Shown here: in pieces, positions 1 to 8,540 of the stretch
Layout of the letters: every line of letters begins with the position of its first letter
Position numbering within the stretch: position 1 is the stretch's first letter
From: Candidatus Limnocylindrales bacterium
Lineage (GTDB): Bacteria > Desulfobacterota > Binatia > UBA1149 > CAITLU01
Reading direction: 5' to 3'
DNA: 64,000 bases
NCBI GenBank assembly: GCA_035626395.1
Contig: DASPNR010000031.1
Span: forward strand, 248,001-312,000
The notes under the pieces: model-generated
Database searches by the model: none
Seen by the model: the letters and a program-made list of their open reading frames with translations, nothing else
Told to the model about the DNA's origin: nothing
Made by a program: the position numbers and the translations under genes

Positions 1-644
1 ATCCCGTCAAGGCCATCGACCGCGTGGTGTCGCTTGCCAGATCCGGGAACGTCGATCGGCATCTGGTCGACCGCGCGGTGCTGCGCATGATGCTCGATCC
101 GGACGGCATCGATCACTACGGCACGTTCTTCGGCGGCGGCGTCATCTACCGCGCCATCCACCTGACGCACGAGGTGTTTCCGAAGGGACGCGCGCAGGGC
201 GTGTTCGGCAGCAGCATCATCACGATCACGCTGCTCGGGCGCGTGCTGACGGGGAAGGAGCACGACGTGCTCGAGCCCGACCAGGTCGAGGTGCATGCCG
301 ACGGGCTGCACCTCGCGCAGACGCGGTATCAGCTTCTGCTGGCCACCACGCTCAACCGTCTGTTCATGAGGCTCCGTCCGTTCTGGGGCACCGGCCCCGG
401 CGGCATCCGCTTCACCGGCATCGCACCGGGCGGTTTCCACAACCCGCGCGCGGTCGCGCGCCTGGTGCGCGGGCGCTGCCCGGTGCGCGGCAACGATCCG
501 CGCTACGTCAGCGCGAACCTCGAAAGCGTGGTCATGAAGCTCGACTCGGGCGCCACTCTCGACGGCGAGATGTTCGATCCGCTGCCTGGGCGCAAGGTGA
601 CGCTGATGGCCGATCATCGCATTCGCTTCCTCGGCACCCGCTGA
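1..644 (+). CDS. Diacylglycerol/sphingosine-kinase-like lipid kinase, C-terminal part
   Basis: The reading frame is open at the left window edge, so only the C-terminal ~214 residues are present. The sequence resembles the C-terminal half of YegS/DAG-kinase proteins: a beta-rich domain ends with 'SGATLDGEMF', matching the conserved 'DGE' segment near the end of that family. Such enzymes phosphorylate diacylglycerol or a related lipid alcohol with ATP at the inner membrane. The nucleotide-binding N-terminal half lies outside the window, so the substrate cannot be judged. The next gene starts 14 bp downstream and is a CDP-DAG-synthase-like protein, which fits a phosphatidate-producing role. The family assignment is inferred from motif pattern only. 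Confidence 0.6.
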   Translation, partial: PVKAIDRVVSLARSGNVDRHLVDRAVLRMMLDPDGIDHYGTFFGGGVIYRAIHLTHEVFPKGRAQGVFGSSIITITLLGRVLTGKEHDVLEPDQVEVHADGLHLAQTRYQLLLATTLNRLFMRLRPFWGTGPGGIRFTGIAPGGFHNPRAVARLVRGRCPVRGNDPRYVSANLESVVMKLDSGATLDGEMFDPLPGRKVTLMADHRIRFLGTR

Positions 645-658
645 GCTAACGTTCCAGG

Positions 659-1651
659 ATGGACGACCGGCTACAGGCATCGGCAGCACCAGCGGCATCC
701 GCGCTGGCGGAGCTGGCGGCGTTGCTGGAGGCCGAGGAGCGGCGCGAGGTCCTGCCCGAAGTGGTGGCGATGGCGCAGGAGGTAAGGCGCCGTCACGGTG
801 ACGCGGTCCAGGCCGTGCTCTTCTACGGATCGTGCCTCCGTCGCAGCTACGTCGACGATGGAGTGCTCGACTTCTACGCCATCGTCGATTCCTACCGTGC
901 CGCCTACGCGTCGCGAATCCTGGCCCTGTCGAACGCCGCGCTTCCGCCCAACGTGTATTACCTCGAGCACGCGGTGGGCGGGCGCACGCTGCGGATGAAG
1001 TACAACGTCCTCTCGCGCGCCGACTTCGCCGCGGCCTGCCGCCCCGAAAGCCTGCATGCCATCGTCTGGGCGCGCTTCTGCCAGCCGTTCGCGGTGGTGT
1101 GGGCTCGCGACGACCAGGTCCGGAGCACCATCGCTGCCGACGCCGCCGAGGCCGTGCTGACGATGATCAGCCGGATGCTGGCGCTGGCCCCGCAGGCACG
1201 GACGGCCGAGGAGCTGTGGCAGGCCGGCTTTGCCGCCACCTACGGCACCGAGCTTCGCACCGAGAGCGATGCCACGATCCGGTCGGTCTATGAGGCAGCG
1301 CCGCAACGATACGGACGGGTAGCGAGCCTGGCGATGGCCGAGCTGGCGCGGCGGGGGCTGGCCAGTGGGGCCATCGATGGCGACGGCCGCATCCAGGGCG
1401 GTCTGCACGGCGAAGCCGCCCGCTCCATCGCCCGCTCGTGGCGGCGCAAGCTGCCCGTGGCCAAGTCCCTGTATGCCGTACGGATTCTGAAGTCGGCCCT
1501 GACGTTCGGCGAATGGCTGCCGTACGCTCTGTGGAAGCTGCAGCGCCACACGGGCGTTCGCATCGAGCCGACCGAACGCCAGCGGCGCCATCCATTGATC
1601 TGGGGGTGGCCGGTGGTCCTGCGACTGCTGCTGCGACAGAACCTGCGATAG
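659..1651 (+). CDS. TAM41-type phosphatidate cytidylyltransferase homologue
   Basis: A 330-residue soluble protein with a nucleotidyltransferase-like core. 'FYGSCLRR' (residues ~55-62) followed by 'GVLDFYAIVD' (~68-77) matches the YGSG...LDFxFxVD pattern of TAM41, the mitochondrial peripheral CDP-diacylglycerol synthase. The later 'NVYY' (~98-101), 'MKYNVLS' (~113-119) and 'WARFCQPFAVV' segments match its 'GVYYN', 'IKYGVIS' and 'LYIAGRLQKPV' blocks in the same order. TAM41 converts phosphatidate and CTP to CDP-diacylglycerol. GSC replaces GSG in the first motif and the Asp motif reads DFY. No membrane segment is evident, unlike CdsA. It lies 14 bp behind a lipid-kinase-like gene and ahead of a fatty acid desaturase. 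Family membership is recognised by eye; activity is inferred. Confidence 0.65.
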   Translation: MDDRLQASAAPAASALAELAALLEAEERREVLPEVVAMAQEVRRRHGDAVQAVLFYGSCLRRSYVDDGVLDFYAIVDSYRAAYASRILALSNAALPPNVYYLEHAVGGRTLRMKYNVLSRADFAAACRPESLHAIVWARFCQPFAVVWARDDQVRSTIAADAAEAVLTMISRMLALAPQARTAEELWQAGFAATYGTELRTESDATIRSVYEAAPQRYGRVASLAMAELARRGLASGAIDGDGRIQGGLHGEAARSIARSWRRKLPVAKSLYAVRILKSALTFGEWLPYALWKLQRHTGVRIEPTERQRRHPLIWGWPVVLRLLLRQNLR

Positions 1652-1807
1652 CTCTGTTGCAGGATCGCACGGGCAGCGTCGTGCCGGACCCGCTCATGAG
1701 CCGGCGCGGCATCGGCAGCGTCCAAATGCGCCCCGTCGCGCGGTGCGGCAATGCAGGCCGGTTTTGTTGTAATCCCTCGCCTGCACTGGCAAGGTTCCCG
1801 AACTGCC

Positions 1808-2890
1808 ATGACGACAGCCGCTGTAGGGATGGGGTCCGAGCAGCGCGTGGAGGCGTCGGCCGAGCATAGTCCAGCCGCACTGCGTCGTCGCTACGCGACC
1901 CGTTTCAAGCCCATCCCTTTCATCTATTGGACCGACATGCTCGCTTCGGCCGCTCTTGGCTGGAGCGCATTCCTGCTCGCCCATTGGGCCAGCCGTTTCT
2001 CGGTCCAGTGGTTCATCCTCGAAGCCATCGCGACCTGCGCCCTGTACCGGGCCGTCCTCTTCATCCACGAGCTGACCCACCTCCGCCGCAGGGCGGTTCC
2101 CGGCTTCAACGTGGTGTGGGACCTGGTTCTCGGGGTTCCGCTGATGGTGCCGAGTCTGATGTACGTCGGCTCGCACGGCGAGCACCACCGCCGCATGGTG
2201 TTCGGCACCGAGGCGGATCCGGAGTACGCGCCGATCGCCTCGTGGAGCAAGGCCCGCATCCTGCTCTCGTCGCTGCCCATCCTGACCGTGCCCGGCCTGC
2301 TGGTGATCCGCTTCGCGATCCTGGGTCCGCTCTCCTACGTCATCCGGCCGCTCCGGCCTCTGGTGGTCGGCTACATGTCGACGCTGGTCATCAACCCCGC
2401 CTACAAGCGAAAGATGCCCGAAGGCAAGAATGCCTACCGCTGGTATCTGGAGGAGGCGGGGACCGCACTGGTCGCCTGGGGCATCGCCTTCGCGATGGTC
2501 ATGGACTGGATGGCGACCAGCTGGCTGTGGGAGTGGTACTTCGTCTCCAGCCTGATCCTGATGCTCAACCACGTCCGGACCCTGGTCGCCCACCGCTACC
2601 ACAATGACGGCCAGCCCATGGACCTGATGGGCCAGTACCTGGACTCGGTGAACCTGGACAGCGACTCCTGGTTCACGATCCTGCTGGCGCCGGTGGGGCT
2701 GCGCTATCATGCGCTGCACCACCTGCTGCCCACGGTCCCCTACCACGCGCTCGGCCGCATCCACCGCGAGATGCTGAGCGAGCTGCCCAAGTCCACGCCC
2801 TACCGCCAGTCCGAGCACCGCAGCCTGATCGCGGCGATGCGGCGGCTGCTGGCCAAGCGCGGGACCGAGGCCGCGCAAGTGCCCTCTTAG
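1808..2890 (+). CDS. Fatty acid desaturase family membrane protein
   Basis: A 360-residue integral membrane protein with the three histidine boxes of membrane di-iron desaturases: 'HELTH' (~87-91), 'HGEHH' (~123-127) and 'HALHH' (~301-305), separated by hydrophobic spans. These enzymes use O2 and an electron donor to introduce a double bond or hydroxyl into acyl chains. The ATG at 1808 (MTTAAVG) was chosen because an upstream in-frame start at 1751 would add a non-conserved basic stretch. The second box sits in 'GSHGEHHRRMVFG', which is typical of the family. It follows the lipid kinase and TAM41-like genes on the same strand after a ~155-bp gap. The actual substrate (fatty acid, carotenoid or other lipid) is not determinable. 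Confidence 0.85.
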   Translation: MTTAAVGMGSEQRVEASAEHSPAALRRRYATRFKPIPFIYWTDMLASAALGWSAFLLAHWASRFSVQWFILEAIATCALYRAVLFIHELTHLRRRAVPGFNVVWDLVLGVPLMVPSLMYVGSHGEHHRRMVFGTEADPEYAPIASWSKARILLSSLPILTVPGLLVIRFAILGPLSYVIRPLRPLVVGYMSTLVINPAYKRKMPEGKNAYRWYLEEAGTALVAWGIAFAMVMDWMATSWLWEWYFVSSLILMLNHVRTLVAHRYHNDGQPMDLMGQYLDSVNLDSDSWFTILLAPVGLRYHALHHLLPTVPYHALGRIHREMLSELPKSTPYRQSEHRSLIAAMRRLLAKRGTEAAQVPS

Positions 2891-3130
2891 CAGTCCCGTT
2901 CCGGATCCCCGTCCAGCACCAGTGCGACACCCTGCCCGTGCTCAGGGCATCGGGTGCAGCGCGGTCCTCCCGGCGCTCGCCGACGCAGGCGTGCGTCGAG
3001 CCGGTGCAGCGGCCGCGCGAACGCGGCCGCAATCCTCTCGTCGCGCCGATGCCGCCGGCATTGCCGTGCCCCGGGCAGGGACATACGGTTCGAGGAGCGG
3101 CGCCATGGCGCCCGCGAGGAGGACGCAGCG

Positions 3131-4120
3131 ATGCAGGGTCGCGGCAGGTCAGCGGCTCGAAGATCGCCTCGGCGAGAGATCGACCGCTCGCCGCGCGCCG
3201 CCGTCATCGCCACCGGGCAACCGCTGGCAACCCGCTGGCATGCGCTGTGGTCCGCCGTCGATCCTGGCGACGCCTCGCTGATCGATCGCAGGCTCGACAG
3301 CCTGCGCCGGATCGTCCTGCTGTATGGCGCCGCCAGGAGCTGGCTGTGGCTGCGCTTCGCACCCGATCTTCCCGAAGGCGGTCTGGCACTGACGGCGCTG
3401 TGGATGTCGATCTGCGCGGCGTTGTCATTCGGCAGTCGCCGCGCGGGCTGGGCACCCGTTGCCGCGCTGGCCGCGCTGGTGCCGCAACTCTGGTGGACGT
3501 TCCCGCGCACGAACAACCACTTCTATCTCGAGCTGTTGGTCGTCGTGCTTCTCGGCGTGGCTGCGGGGCGGAAGGGCGAAGACGGGCGCTTGGCCTACCG
3601 CGGCGTGGTCTGGCTGACGCTGATCGTGCTGTTCCACACCGGTCTGCAGAAGGTCCTCTATGGCTACTACTTCGGCGCCGAGATGCTGGCGTGGATGGTG
3701 GCCTCCAGCGAGCGCTTCGGCGACCTGTTCGCGATGCTGCTTCCTGCAGAAGAGACCGCGCGTCTGCGCGGCTACGACACCATGCGCACCGGCGATGGTC
3801 CGTACCGAGTGCAGAGCCCGCTGTTCATCGCGGGCTCCAATCTCGTCTATGGCGCCGAGATGGCGCTGCCGTTGCTGCTGGCGCTGCCGGCCACGCGCCA
3901 CCTCGCGGCGATCGCTTCGATCGCGCTGGTCGTGCTGTTCCAGCTCGGTGCGCGCGAGATCGGTTTCGGCGTGCTCTTCCTTCAGCTGCTGATGCTCTTC
4001 CTGCGAGGCGACGCCATCGGCCGCACGTTGCCGGCCACCGCCGCGTTCCTGGCGTGGGCCGTTGCGGCCGCCTACGGCCTGCTGCCGGGCCGCTCGCTCG
4101 TCGATCCGGGGTACCTGTGA
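3131..4120 (+). CDS. Polytopic membrane protein, possibly HTTM-like
   Basis: A 329-residue protein with a basic cytosolic N-terminus followed by about seven to nine hydrophobic segments. The start at ATG 3131 is supported by a GAGGAGGA ribosome-binding site seven bases upstream; in-frame starts further upstream give only Arg-rich sequence. The block 'NNHFYLELLVVVLL' followed by 'LFHTGLQKVLYGYYFGAE' is reminiscent of HTTM domains (vitamin-K-carboxylase-like membrane region), where an H/N-rich helix precedes a 'GlxKlxGxxW' segment. That resemblance is loose. The following gene overlaps its stop by four bases (GTGA), so the two are almost certainly co-expressed and may act together. Confidence 0.6.
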   Translation: MQGRGRSAARRSPRREIDRSPRAAVIATGQPLATRWHALWSAVDPGDASLIDRRLDSLRRIVLLYGAARSWLWLRFAPDLPEGGLALTALWMSICAALSFGSRRAGWAPVAALAALVPQLWWTFPRTNNHFYLELLVVVLLGVAAGRKGEDGRLAYRGVVWLTLIVLFHTGLQKVLYGYYFGAEMLAWMVASSERFGDLFAMLLPAEETARLRGYDTMRTGDGPYRVQSPLFIAGSNLVYGAEMALPLLLALPATRHLAAIASIALVVLFQLGAREIGFGVLFLQLLMLFLRGDAIGRTLPATAAFLAWAVAAAYGLLPGRSLVDPGYL

Positions 4121-4545
4121 AGCGTGCGGTGGTCGCTTGCGTGCTGGCGTGGGCGGCGCTGTGGCCGCTGGCGCACTACCGGCTCGTGCACCATTACGGC
4201 CTCAACCCGTGGAAGTTCGGCGCATGGGCGATGTACACGGTGCCGACGCCGCCCGTTCTGGTCGCTCTGTTCACGAGATCCGGCGGCGGCTACCGCCACA
4301 TCGACCACCAATCGCTCAGCTCCGAGCTGCAGCAGGTGCACCGCCGCTTCCAGATGGATCGTCACGTCTGGGGCGATCTGGCGCGGCCCGATGATCTGGC
4401 CAGGGCCGCGCTGGCGGAGCTGCCCGGCGTCCATAGCATCGTGATCATCGTGCAGCGGATGACGCTGGATCCGGAAACGAGCCGCATGGTCTCGGCGAAG
4501 GCCGAGTACGATTACGACCGCCGCACGATCCTGGCGTCGCGCTGA
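4117..4545 (+). CDS. Membrane-anchored protein of unknown function, coupled to preceding gene
   Basis: A 142-residue protein with an N-terminal hydrophobic segment (~3-20) and a soluble C-terminal part predicted outside the membrane. It starts at GTG 4117, which overlaps the TGA stop of the upstream gene (GTGA), a classic translational-coupling arrangement. The segment 'YGLNPWKFGAWAMYTVP' resembles a conserved region found next to HTTM-like proteins, where a small protein accompanies the polytopic one. No catalytic motif is visible. It is probably a partner of the 3131-4120 membrane protein. Confidence 0.65.
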   Translation: MKRAVVACVLAWAALWPLAHYRLVHHYGLNPWKFGAWAMYTVPTPPVLVALFTRSGGGYRHIDHQSLSSELQQVHRRFQMDRHVWGDLARPDDLARAALAELPGVHSIVIIVQRMTLDPETSRMVSAKAEYDYDRRTILASR

Positions 4546-4646
4546 CACCCATCGGGGCATACCTGCTGCCGCTTCGACGCATTCGGTTGCAGCCGTCTTG
4601 TTGGCCGGCACGGTCGCACATTACAGTGACCTGCTTCCAGAGATCG

Positions 4647-5867
4647 ATGGGCATGCACGACAAGCTGGTCTGCGCCGTCCGCGTTTCCATTGCAGCTGCC
4701 GCCGTCTTGGCCATGGTCGGCTGGCGCAGCGAAGCGCTGGGCGCCCTCGGCGATTGCAGCCAGCCCGTCAGCAGCGGGTCCAAGCCCACGGCATCCGACT
4801 GCCTGTTCATTCTGAAGGCGGGCGTCGGCACCGAGCAATGCGGCTGCATCTGTGACACCAACGGCTCCGGGACGACCACTGCCACCGATTCGCTGGTGTG
4901 CCTGAAAGCCGCCGTCGGCCAGCCCCAGCCGCTTGGCTGCGAGTGCACGGCGACGACGACTACGTCCACGACCACGACGACCACGACGACGACCACCACC
5001 ACGATCGCCGGGCCGGCGCAGATCGTCATCGAGACGCCGCTGCTGGAAATCGCCCCGCAGCAGGAAATCACCTATTGCTACTACTTCCGCACGCCGAACG
5101 AGGTGCCAGCGGCGATCACGGCCTTTTCCTCACAGATGTCGTCATTGGTACACGAAATCATCGTGGCGACCACGGTGGATGCCGAGGGGGAGCCGGCAGA
5201 TCTCATGCCGCCTGGAACCGTTTCGGCCAGCGGGTGCTCTTCGGCGAACCTCGGGCAGATCACGTCGCAGTGGATCTACGTGGCCCAGAGCAGCCCGCAC
5301 GCACTGGACGTTCCCGACGACGACGGCAACGGAAAGCCCCTCGGCGTCGAGCTGCCGGCCGGCGCGGCCGGCTATGTCCTGCTTCATTATTCCAACGCCA
5401 CCGAGGCAGCGGCGCCTGGCAACGCGACGTTGACGCTGGAGCTGCTGCCCGCCGGCGCGGACTACACCGAAACCGCCACGCTGGTCACCTACGACTCCAC
5501 CATCTCCATTCCGCCGTTTATCGTCGGCGACATCGAGAGCCAGACCTGCGAGCCGCCGCAGGGCGCGTCGTTCTGGTGGTTGTCGATGCACGCGCACAAG
5601 CAGGCGGTGCTGATGGAAGTTCTCGACGGGACCGAGCCATTGTTTCAGACCGAGGACTGGGAGAATCCCGGCGCCCGGCAATGGGCGGCGCCGTCGTTCC
5701 ATTCGTTCTCGGGCGACATGACTTCCCGCTGTACGTACAACAACTCGACCAACCGCACGATCACCGCCGGCCCGTCCTACGTGAGCGACGAACAATGCAT
5801 GGTTGTGGGGTACTTCCTTCCCGCGTCCGAGCCGCTATGGTGTTTCGACGGCTTCGAGCTGTACTGA
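4647..5867 (+). CDS. Exported PHM-like copper monooxygenase-fold protein with dockerin-like module and Thr linker
   Basis: A 406-residue exported protein. A signal peptide (~5-33) is followed by a dockerin-like pair (~45-92: 'KPTASDCLFILKAGVG' and 'CDTNGSG...ATDSLVCLKAAVG', with a Ca-loop-like DxNxSxT...D spacing). A poly-Thr linker (~101-119) leads to a ~280-residue domain with the landmarks of peptidylglycine/dopamine copper monooxygenases: 'LVHE' (His169; the family usually has HH), 'LLHYSN' (His247), 'MHAHK' (His315/His317, the CuB pair) and 'CTYNNST...DEQC' (~362-384), where the family has DEMC. The CuB methionine is thus replaced by Gln383, and one CuA His is missing. Copper binding may be altered or activity lost. 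Starts at 4647 and 4653 both give a signal peptide; an earlier ATG at 4587 is less likely. Confidence 0.65.
   Translation: MGMHDKLVCAVRVSIAAAAVLAMVGWRSEALGALGDCSQPVSSGSKPTASDCLFILKAGVGTEQCGCICDTNGSGTTTATDSLVCLKAAVGQPQPLGCECTATTTTSTTTTTTTTTTTTIAGPAQIVIETPLLEIAPQQEITYCYYFRTPNEVPAAITAFSSQMSSLVHEIIVATTVDAEGEPADLMPPGTVSASGCSSANLGQITSQWIYVAQSSPHALDVPDDDGNGKPLGVELPAGAAGYVLLHYSNATEAAAPGNATLTLELLPAGADYTETATLVTYDSTISIPPFIVGDIESQTCEPPQGASFWWLSMHAHKQAVLMEVLDGTEPLFQTEDWENPGARQWAAPSFHSFSGDMTSRCTYNNSTNRTITAGPSYVSDEQCMVVGYFLPASEPLWCFDGFELY
4947..5003 (+). repeat. ACG/ACC threonine-codon microsatellite (poly-Thr linker)
   Basis: A run of ACG/ACC/ACT codons encodes an almost uninterrupted threonine linker (about 17 Thr in 19 residues) between the dockerin-like module and the PHM-like domain of the gene at 4647-5867. 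Such Thr-rich linkers are common in modular exported proteins and may be O-glycosylated. The near-perfect trinucleotide repeat is prone to slippage, so linker length may vary between strains. Confidence 0.85.
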
Positions 5868-5876
5868 GGAAGCCGG

Positions 5877-7373
5877 CTAGGAGCGCGCGGGGCCGCCGCC
5901 CCTGTCGCGATGCTCGATGGCGAACTCCTCCTCCGGCGACAGGATGAGCTTGTGCCGTCCCACCATCGCGAAGTAGGCGATGCAGACGGCAAACCAGATC
6001 GCAACGCCGACCACGCCGCCGCGGAACACCGGATCCTGCAGCTGAAAGACGATGGTGAGGCCGGCGATGGCAACCGTAAGGACCGCGCCTGGAACGCCGA
6101 ACGGCGAGCGGTAGGGCCGCTCCATGTGCGGGAAGCGCTGCCGCAGCCGGATGAACGACATGCCCTGCATGACGTAGGAGAACATCGCGCCGAAAACCGC
6201 CATGTTCAGCAGCGTTCCGCCGATGAACGCGCCGCGCGCTTCTTCGCCCAGCGTGAACCACACGACCAGCATCACCGCCAGCCCCACGAGCGAGCCGGCC
6301 ACCAGCGCCACGTGCGGCGTCTTGCGACTGCCGTGCGTCAGCGACAGCACGGTCGGAAAGTAGCCGGCCCTGCTCAGCGAATAGATCTGCCGCCCGTAGG
6401 CGTAGATGATCGAATGGAAGCTGGCGACCAGGCCCAGCACCGCCACCAGTGCCAGCAGCTTGGCGACGTCGTCGCCGAAGATGGCCTTGAAGCCGTCGAG
6501 CACCGGCTCGCCGGAGGTGCCGAGTTTGTGCGCGCCCACGCCGATGATGGCCGGGTTCAGGACCAGCACCAGGAACGCCGAAACCGCCAGCGTGAACATC
6601 CCGAGCAGGATGCCCTTTGGCATGTCGCGCCGCGGGTCGACCGACTCCTCCGCGGCCAGCGGAAGCTGCTCGATGGCCAGATACAGCCACACCGCGAAGG
6701 GCAGGCAGCGCAGCACGCCGAGAACGCCCATGGGGAGGAAGGGACCGTTGCCCTCGGGCAGCTCGCTGCCGTCGGGTGCGATGTTCATCGCCCAACGGGA
6801 GAAGTCGATGTGCGTCAGCGCCGCCGCATAAAAGAACGCCAGGCACGCCAGCGCCGCCAGCGTTACGATCAGCGTGACCCGGAACGACATCTCCACCCCG
6901 ACGAAGTTCAGCCACACGAAGAGCGCGTACCCGGCTACCCAATACACCGGCTGCACCGACTCGGGCGTTTCCAGGATCGCGCCCATGTACGTGCCGATGA
7001 AGAAGACCACGACCGCCGGTGTCAGCACGTACTCGACGTTCTCGGCCAGGCCGGTGAGAAAACCGCCCCACGGCCCCATCGCCGTTCGTGCGAACGAGTA
7101 CGCGCCGCCGGTGTGCGGCATGGCCGGGCTCATCTCGGCCAGCGAGTAGGTCAGCCCCAGATACATGATCGTGATGACGATCGTGGCGATGAACATCCCG
7201 CCCCAGCCGCCAAAGGCGAATCCGAGGTTCCAGCCCGAGAACTGACCGGAGATGACGGCACCGACGCCGAGCGCCCACAGCAGCCCGACGCCGGCATGCC
7301 GGCGCAGGCCGCGGGCCGCGAAATAGGCATCGTCGACTCGGGTGTAGGTGATCAATGTTTCCTGTTGCGACAT
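5877..7373 (-). CDS. APC-superfamily permease, ethanolamine-permease type
   Basis: A 498-residue, ~12-TM transporter. The N-terminal run 'GVGAVISGQFSGWNLGFAFG' and 'YSLAEMSPAMPHTGGAYSFA' are characteristic of the ethanolamine transporter branch of the amino acid/polyamine/organocation superfamily; 'GRQIYSLSRAGYFP' is the usual TM8-9 signature. It probably imports ethanolamine or a related amine or amino acid by proton symport. The start at 7373 lies 7 bp after the stop of the LptF/G-like gene on the same strand, so the two are likely co-transcribed even though their roles seem unrelated. No ethanolamine ammonia-lyase genes are in the window, so the substrate is uncertain. Confidence 0.85.
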   Translation of the reverse strand: MSQQETLITYTRVDDAYFAARGLRRHAGVGLLWALGVGAVISGQFSGWNLGFAFGGWGGMFIATIVITIMYLGLTYSLAEMSPAMPHTGGAYSFARTAMGPWGGFLTGLAENVEYVLTPAVVVFFIGTYMGAILETPESVQPVYWVAGYALFVWLNFVGVEMSFRVTLIVTLAALACLAFFYAAALTHIDFSRWAMNIAPDGSELPEGNGPFLPMGVLGVLRCLPFAVWLYLAIEQLPLAAEESVDPRRDMPKGILLGMFTLAVSAFLVLVLNPAIIGVGAHKLGTSGEPVLDGFKAIFGDDVAKLLALVAVLGLVASFHSIIYAYGRQIYSLSRAGYFPTVLSLTHGSRKTPHVALVAGSLVGLAVMLVVWFTLGEEARGAFIGGTLLNMAVFGAMFSYVMQGMSFIRLRQRFPHMERPYRSPFGVPGAVLTVAIAGLTIVFQLQDPVFRGGVVGVAIWFAVCIAYFAMVGRHKLILSPEEEFAIEHRDRGGGPARS

Positions 7374-7380
7374 CTCGCCT

Positions 7381-8508
7381 TCACCTCCGAAGCCCGAGCA
7401 GCGGACGCTCGAGGGACGCGCGCTGGAACATCCACCACCCGAGCAGCCCCAGCACGACGTTGGGCATCCACATCGCCAGCCCCACCGGCAACTGCCCTCC
7501 GCGCGCCAGGGTCATCGCCGCGGTGAGCAGCAGGTAGTACAGCAGCACCACCGCCACGCTGGTGACCAGCCCGCGCGACTTGACGCCGCGCCTCCCGCTG
7601 GCACCGAGCGGCACGCCGACGAGCGGCAGCAGCAGCGCCGCCACCGGCAGCACGAGCTTGCGATGAAGCTCGACCGACTCCTCGAGCGCGGGCTCTCCGC
7701 GCGCCAGAAGATCGCGCCGCCTGGCCAGAAGGTCACCGAGCTTCATCGCCGGCGGCCCGCCCTGCTTGGCAAGATCGACGCCGGTGTCCTCGGCCATGTC
7801 CAGATTGAGCTCGAGCGAATCGAAATCGGTCTTGTCGTGGTACTTGCCCGAGGCGTGGTAGGTGATGAGGCTCCCGCCCACGAGCTGAAGGTACGCCGTC
7901 CGCGCATCCTCATTGGACCGGATGGTACCCTCGCCGGCAAAGATCGTCTTGCGGCCGTACTGGTCCCGCTCCTCCGACAGCACCACGCGCTGCATGTGTC
8001 CGGTCTTTCCATCGAGCTGGTCGACGTAGAGGATGACTCCACCGAACCAGGAGTTGAAGACGCCCGGCCGAAGTGCCGCCGTAAGGCGCGTCCGCGCCAT
8101 CTTGTACGTGGCGCGCTCGATGCCGCGATTGGCCCACGGTCGCATCCACACGCCAAGGGCCAGGCTGAGCACGGCGGTGGTGACGCCGAAGACGAACAGC
8201 GGCCGGCTGAGCTGGCGCAGGCTGATGCCGCTGGCCCGCAGCGCGATCAGCTCTCCGTCGGCGGACAAGCGCGCGAAGACGACGACGACGCTCAGGAGCG
8301 CCGCCATCGGAAGCGCGACTTCCAGGTAGGAGGGGACGATGTAGCCGGCCAGCGACAGCACGAGCCGCGCCGGCACGCCGCGTGCGAACGCCAGGTCGAC
8401 GAACTCGACCATTCGCAGCACGAACAGGATGGCCACGGCCAGCGCCATGCCCGCGGCGAAGGCGCCGCGTACCTCCCGCAGCAGGTAGCGCTGAAACGTC
8501 GGTCCCAA
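7381..8508 (-). CDS. lptF: LptF/LptG-family LPS export permease
   Basis: A 375-residue inner-membrane protein of the YjgP/YjgQ family: an N-terminal group of three TM segments with the typical 'LRMVEFVDLA' and 'YIVPSYLEVALPMAALLSVV...FARLSADGE' pattern, a ~150-residue periplasmic beta-jellyroll, then three C-terminal TM segments beginning 'ELHRKLVLPVAALLLPLVGVPLG'. In the LptB2FG transporter it extracts LPS from the inner membrane. Length and layout are complete. No second LptF/G paralogue is adjacent, so whether this is LptF or LptG is not settled. It sits 32 bp behind the DUF4833 gene and 7 bp before the permease gene on the minus strand. Its presence implies a Gram-negative envelope. Confidence 0.85.
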   Translation of the reverse strand: MGPTFQRYLLREVRGAFAAGMALAVAILFVLRMVEFVDLAFARGVPARLVLSLAGYIVPSYLEVALPMAALLSVVVVFARLSADGELIALRASGISLRQLSRPLFVFGVTTAVLSLALGVWMRPWANRGIERATYKMARTRLTAALRPGVFNSWFGGVILYVDQLDGKTGHMQRVVLSEERDQYGRKTIFAGEGTIRSNEDARTAYLQLVGGSLITYHASGKYHDKTDFDSLELNLDMAEDTGVDLAKQGGPPAMKLGDLLARRRDLLARGEPALEESVELHRKLVLPVAALLLPLVGVPLGASGRRGVKSRGLVTSVAVVLLYYLLLTAAMTLARGGQLPVGLAMWMPNVVLGLLGWWMFQRASLERPLLGLRR

Positions 8509-8540
8509 TTGCTCCTCGGCTCAGCGAAGGGGGCTGCCCT

